A DNA stretch of 42,885 bases, taken from an uncultured Pelagibacteraceae bacterium. Lineage in GTDB: Bacteria > Pseudomonadota > Alphaproteobacteria > Pelagibacterales > Pelagibacteraceae. Positions 38,848 to 42,885 of the stretch are shown here, piece by piece; the stretch's first letter is position 1, and every line of letters starts with the position of its first letter. The stretch covers positions 1 through 42,885 of the forward strand of contig CABYOP010000004.1 of NCBI GenBank assembly GCA_902520645.1. Direction: 5' to 3'. A program made the position numbers and the translations under genes. The notes beneath the pieces are model-generated. The model made no database searches, was not told the DNA's origin, and worked only from the letters and a program-made list of their open reading frames with translations.

Positions 38848-39535
38848 TTATTTTAATTTTTTTATCTATAAATATTTTTTTTGAACTTATATTACATCTG
38901 TAAGCTAAAAAATTTACTCCTGCTTTTTTAGCTAATACATAATTTTTATAATATTGCCCATCTATATCTTTGGCTATTTTAAAATTTTTCATATTTTGAA
39001 TTTGAATTAAAAATAATAGATATGTTTTATAGCCTTTTTTTATGGCATCAATAAGAGTTAATAGATGTTTTGATCCTCTAGCTGTTACAGCATCAGGAAA
39101 TTCAGCAGTGTTTTTATCTCTAAATAAAGTCACATTTTTAACCTCTACAAAGCTTTTTTGTCTTTTTTTTTCTAATAAAAAATCAAATCTAGTTTCCTTG
39201 TTAAAAAATACCTCAGGTTTAATAACGTCGTTATTTTTAAGTTCATCGATCAGGTTATTTTCTAAACCATGTTTTACAATTCTATTAGCCATGTGAGTAT
39301 TAACCCCAACCAAATTTTTCCTTGAATTGATAATCTCAAGCCCAAATTTAAGTTTTCTTTTAGGATCATTATTTGGAAGTAAGTAAACTTCATTTCCCTC
39401 ATCTAACAGACCTTTCATTGACCCAGTATTAGGGCAATGAGCTGTTACAGTTTCTTGTTGTAACTTCACATCGATAAAAAATCTTTTATATCGTTTGATT
39501 AATTTGCCTTTTATTAAAGACTTGGTAAATTCCAT
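38837..39535 (-). CDS. sfsA: SfsA family (sugar fermentation stimulation protein homolog)
   Basis: KRYKRFFIDVKLQQETVTAHCPNTGSMKGLL, FVEVKNVTL, FPDAVTARGSKHL; MEFTK start at 39535 preferred over the tracked 39571. Confidence 0.92.
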   Translation of the reverse strand: MEFTKSLIKGKLIKRYKRFFIDVKLQQETVTAHCPNTGSMKGLLDEGNEVYLLPNNDPKRKLKFGLEIINSRKNLVGVNTHMANRIVKHGLENNLIDELKNNDVIKPEVFFNKETRFDFLLEKKRQKSFVEVKNVTLFRDKNTAEFPDAVTARGSKHLLTLIDAIKKGYKTYLLFLIQIQNMKNFKIAKDIDGQYYKNYVLAKKAGVNFLAYRCNISSKKIFIDKKIKIIDE

Positions 39536-39555
39536 CTCTAAATTATATATATAAA

Positions 39556-40305
39556 ATGAATAAAAAAACAAAAGTTAATGCTGCTATTTTAATTATAGGT
39601 AATGAAATATTGTCAGGTAGAACTCAAGACACCAACACTTCTACAATAGCCGTATGGTTAAATTCAATTGGTGTTAAAGTAGATGAGGTTAGAGTAATTC
39701 CTGATGTTGAAAAAACAATTATAGATACATTAAATTTATTAAAATCAACTTATGATTATGTTTTTACAACCGGAGGTATAGGCCCAACCCATGATGACAT
39801 CACAGCAGAGTCTGTTTCAAAAACTTTTGGGATAAAATATGAAATTCATAAAGAAGCTTTTAAAATTTTAGAGGCATACTACAAACCAGGTGAATTTAAT
39901 GATGGGCGACAGAAAATGTGCTGGATGCCTGAAAATGCAAATTTAATTTTAAATCCAACAAGTGGGGCACCTGGATTTAATGTTGAAAATGTTTTTTGTT
40001 TACCAGGTGTACCATCTATTTTAAAATCCATGTTAGGTGGTTTAACAAATACCATAGTTGGCGGAGAACCGATTAAAAGCCACACAATAAGTTTAAGAAC
40101 TGTCGAGAGTGAAATAGCAAATTCATTAACTAAAGTTCAAAATGATAACCAAGATGTTGAGATAGGAAGCTATCCTTTTTTCCATGCAGGAAAATTAGGT
40201 GTTTCAATTGTAATTAGATCTGAGGATCAAACCAAAATAGATGTTTGTAATTCTCAAATTTTAAAATTTGTTAATGCAAAAAAAATTGAAGTAGTAGAGA
40301 GGTAA
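39556..40305 (+). CDS. CinA N-terminal / MoaB-like competence-damage protein (single domain)
   Basis: AAILIIGNEILSGRTQDTNTSTIAVWLNSIGVKVDEVRVIPD, FTTGGIGPTHDDITAESVSKTF, FCLPGVPSILKSML. Confidence 0.9.
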   Translation: MNKKTKVNAAILIIGNEILSGRTQDTNTSTIAVWLNSIGVKVDEVRVIPDVEKTIIDTLNLLKSTYDYVFTTGGIGPTHDDITAESVSKTFGIKYEIHKEAFKILEAYYKPGEFNDGRQKMCWMPENANLILNPTSGAPGFNVENVFCLPGVPSILKSMLGGLTNTIVGGEPIKSHTISLRTVESEIANSLTKVQNDNQDVEIGSYPFFHAGKLGVSIVIRSEDQTKIDVCNSQILKFVNAKKIEVVER

Positions 40306-40706
40306 TGCTTTATTTTGCATACGGTAGTAATCTGCACCACTTCCAGATGAAACGAAGATGCAAAGATAGCATTTTTATAAAAAAAATTAATTTAAAAGAC
40401 TTTAAATTAACTTTTAGAAGTAAATATAGAGCTGCAGATATTGAAATTAAGAAAAACTCAATTGTTCCCGGAGGTTTATTTGAGATTTCTAAAAGTGATG
40501 AAAAAAAATTGGATGTATATGAAGATTATCCATTACTTTATAAGAAATATTATTTTTATTATTATGGAAAAAAAGTAATGACTTACACAATGGTTAAAAA
40601 ATCACCATTTAAGTTTCCAACTGAAAGATATCTAAATGTTGTAAAAAGAGGATATAAAGATTGTAAACTAGATAAAAAGTATCTTAATAACGCTTTGAAA
40701 ACTTAA
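40305..40706 (+). CDS. AIG2/gamma-glutamylcyclotransferase-like protein
   Basis: MLYFAYGSNLHHFQMKRRC signature, GGLFEIS, LDVYEDYPLLY. Confidence 0.82.
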   Translation: MLYFAYGSNLHHFQMKRRCKDSIFIKKINLKDFKLTFRSKYRAADIEIKKNSIVPGGLFEISKSDEKKLDVYEDYPLLYKKYYFYYYGKKVMTYTMVKKSPFKFPTERYLNVVKRGYKDCKLDKKYLNNALKT

Positions 40707-40714
40707 AATTTATT

Positions 40715-42010
40715 ATGTTTTTACATACAAAATTAGAAAATCGAAAAAATCCTGTAAAAATTTGTTTTATCGGATGTGGAAAATTTGTAAGTATGTTTTT
40801 GGCTCAATATAATCATTTAGATAAAATTCAAATTGATACCATTATTGATATTAATTTAGATCGAGCTAAGGAAAATTGTATTAAAAGTGGGCTAAGCGAA
40901 CAAATAGTTCAAGGAATAAATTTTTCAAATTCATTAGATGATGTTCTTGATAGAGATATTGAAATTTTTATAGAAGCAACAGGTAACCCAATAGTTGGCA
41001 CTATGCATGCAGCTAAGATAATAAAAAATAAGAAACATATAATATTAGTTAATGTTGAAGCTGATATAACTTGTGGTAAATATTTATCTGATCTTGCAAA
41101 AGAAAATGGTGTTATTTGTTCAATGGCTTATGGAGATCAACCATCTTTAATTCTTGAACAAATTGAGTGGGCAAGATTGAATGGATTTTCAATAGTTTGC
41201 GCTGGCAAAGGAACGAAATATCACCCAACCTTTGAATATTCTACTCCAGATACTGTTTGGGGTCACTATGGTTTAACGAAAAAACGAGCTGAGAAGGAGT
41301 CAGGAATGAATCCAAAAATGTTTAATAGTTTTTTATGTGGTGATAAATCAGCAATTGAAATGTGCGCAGTGAGTAATGCAGCTAATTTAAAATGTCCGAG
41401 TAATGGATTAACATTTCCACCAGTTGGTGTTTATGATATTGCAAAAAAAATGATACCTAAAAATGATGGTGGTCTAATTGAATTTGATGGACAAGTCGAA
41501 GTTATTTCAAGTATAGATTTAGAAAAAAAAGATATTCCAAATGATTTAAGATGGGGCGTTTATATTGTGATCAAAGCTCAGAACGAATATGTAAAAAATT
41601 GTTTTAAAGATTATGGAATGGTTACAGACACGTCAGGAAATTATTCTGCTATATGGAGACCTTATCATTATATTGGTTTAGAATTAGCTCAATCAATTTA
41701 TTCTATTGCATTAGACGGCAGATCAACTGGCCATACAAAATATTATAATGCAGATGTAGCAAGTTATGCCAAAAAAAACCTTAAAGTTGGTGAAAAACTT
41801 GATGGTGAAGGAGGGTATTGTGCACGTGGAAAATTAGTTTCATCAAAAGTATCAAAAAACAAAAAAATCTTACCATTAGGGCTTAGTGATCAAGCAATAT
41901 TAAAAAAAGATATTAAAAAAGACGACATTATCACTTTGGAAGATGTAGAACTAAATCTGCCTGAAGTGGTTGTTGAAGCTAGAGATTATCAATATAAATT
42001 AATTCAATAA
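40715..42010 (+). CDS. NAD(P)-dependent homoserine-dehydrogenase-like oxidoreductase with C-terminal SAF-like region
   Basis: Rossmann-like KICFIGCGKFVSMFLAQYN, IFIEATGNP, LVNVEADITCGKYLSDLAKENGVI; C-terminal LGLSDQAILKKDIKKDDIITLEDVEL. Confidence 0.72.
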   Translation: MFLHTKLENRKNPVKICFIGCGKFVSMFLAQYNHLDKIQIDTIIDINLDRAKENCIKSGLSEQIVQGINFSNSLDDVLDRDIEIFIEATGNPIVGTMHAAKIIKNKKHIILVNVEADITCGKYLSDLAKENGVICSMAYGDQPSLILEQIEWARLNGFSIVCAGKGTKYHPTFEYSTPDTVWGHYGLTKKRAEKESGMNPKMFNSFLCGDKSAIEMCAVSNAANLKCPSNGLTFPPVGVYDIAKKMIPKNDGGLIEFDGQVEVISSIDLEKKDIPNDLRWGVYIVIKAQNEYVKNCFKDYGMVTDTSGNYSAIWRPYHYIGLELAQSIYSIALDGRSTGHTKYYNADVASYAKKNLKVGEKLDGEGGYCARGKLVSSKVSKNKKILPLGLSDQAILKKDIKKDDIITLEDVELNLPEVVVEARDYQYKLIQ

Positions 42011-42011
42011 A

Positions 42012-42885
42012 ATGGATAAAGATTTTAATTTTTACAAAAAAAAAGGTTTTTTGGTTAAAAAAAAACTTATTAACCTTAATTTGGTTCAAGAAATTAATAA
42101 AATAATTTTAAAAGAAATAAAAAAAGAAAAAAAAAGTAAAAAAAAAATTAAAGAGCAAGGGGGCACTCAAAGTTATAATAATTATCATTTTGTATACACC
42201 ACAAATTCCTCAAAAAATAAAGAAATCTTAAGACTAAATAACCCACAAAATAAACATAAAATATTTTATGAACTCTCTAGAAATAAGAAAATAATTTCTA
42301 TCGTAAAAAAGTTATTAGGTGGAACTGTAAGATTTCATCTTGGTAAATTAAATTTTAAATTACCAAACAAAAAAAAAGGCAGTGAAATAGCTTGGCATCA
42401 AGATTGGGCTTTTTATCCACATACAAATGATGATTTAATAACAGTTGGGATTTATTTAGAAGATTGCAATGAAAAAAATGGACCTTTAAAAATAATACCT
42501 GAGTCACATAAACTAAAATTATATAGTCATCATAAAAATGAAAAATATTTTGTAGGCAAGATAGATACTAAACTAAATAAAATTAAAACGAAAAAAGCGG
42601 TAGCATTGACAGGATCAGCTGGCACAGTAGTCTTTTTTCATTGTAGATCAATACATAGTTCAGGTCATAATTACATGAATAGCAGCAGACCATTAATTTT
42701 ATTTGGTTACAGAGCCTGTGATGCTTGGCCAATATATAATGATGGAAATCCTCATCCAGAAATTGATTTTGAAAATTATGATAAAAATATAATTGTAGGG
42801 AAAAGAACATTAAAACCTAGAATAATTAAAACTCCAGTCATAATACCACTACCTAAAAAAAAACATTTTGTTTCAATTTATCAGC
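42012..42885 (+). CDS. Phytanoyl-CoA dioxygenase (PhyH)-like protein, truncated by the right window edge
   Basis: Own translation from ATG 42012: MDKDFNFYKKKGFLVKKKLINLNLVQEINK..., EIAWHQDWAFYPHTNDDLITVGIYLEDCNEKNGPLKIIPESHK; HxD of Fe(II)/2OG dioxygenases; absent from the supplied ORF track. Confidence 0.82.
   Translation, partial: MDKDFNFYKKKGFLVKKKLINLNLVQEINKIILKEIKKEKKSKKKIKEQGGTQSYNNYHFVYTTNSSKNKEILRLNNPQNKHKIFYELSRNKKIISIVKKLLGGTVRFHLGKLNFKLPNKKKGSEIAWHQDWAFYPHTNDDLITVGIYLEDCNEKNGPLKIIPESHKLKLYSHHKNEKYFVGKIDTKLNKIKTKKAVALTGSAGTVVFFHCRSIHSSGHNYMNSSRPLILFGYRACDAWPIYNDGNPHPEIDFENYDKNIIVGKRTLKPRIIKTPVIIPLPKKKHFVSIYQ

Noticed and set aside
1-42885. tRNA, rRNA, CRISPR, insertion sequence or prophage content
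   Set aside because: Intergenic gaps are nearly all below 100 bp; the few longer ones show no tRNA-like cloverleaf, CRISPR-type repeat array or terminal inverted repeats, and no transposase or phage proteins appear.

Overview
This 42.9-kb, AT-rich, very gene-dense window looks like a streamlined SAR11/Pelagibacterales-type alphaproteobacterial chromosome (taxon inferred from composition, tiny intergenic gaps and gene content). It carries about 45 protein genes, mostly core metabolism: rpoZ, a TRAP transporter (dctPQM), dusA, malonyl-CoA decarboxylase, a phosphohexomutase, nrdAB, a prpD-prpB-prpC methylcitrate operon, gph, a GlmU acetyltransferase-only protein, glmS, class II DAHP synthase, nadE, cysS, cimA, a DUF1989 protein, trmJ, rpsD, grxD/bolA, purLQSC/purB, map, sfsA, cinA and others. 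The ORF track omits a phytanoyl-CoA dioxygenase-like gene that runs off the right edge. I found no rRNA, tRNA, CRISPR array or mobile element. The strongest second-look signals are non-coding: (1) the nrdAB promoter region has an exact alphaproteobacterial-type LexA motif GTTC-N7-GTTC plus two NrdR-box-like sites 31 bp apart; (2) the minus strand upstream of a DUF2061 gene has three mutually complementary segments that can form alternative antiterminator and terminator hairpins; (3) an intrinsic terminator between dctP and dctQ buries the dctQ Shine-Dalgarno and ends at its ATG; (4) convergent gene pairs recurrently share one TTAA as both stop codons. Gene-level candidates are a possible malonate-type uptake/activation/decarboxylation locus, a long charged-helix protein, a split GlmU and an orphan DUF1989 protein. 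None of these is proven here to be a new system.
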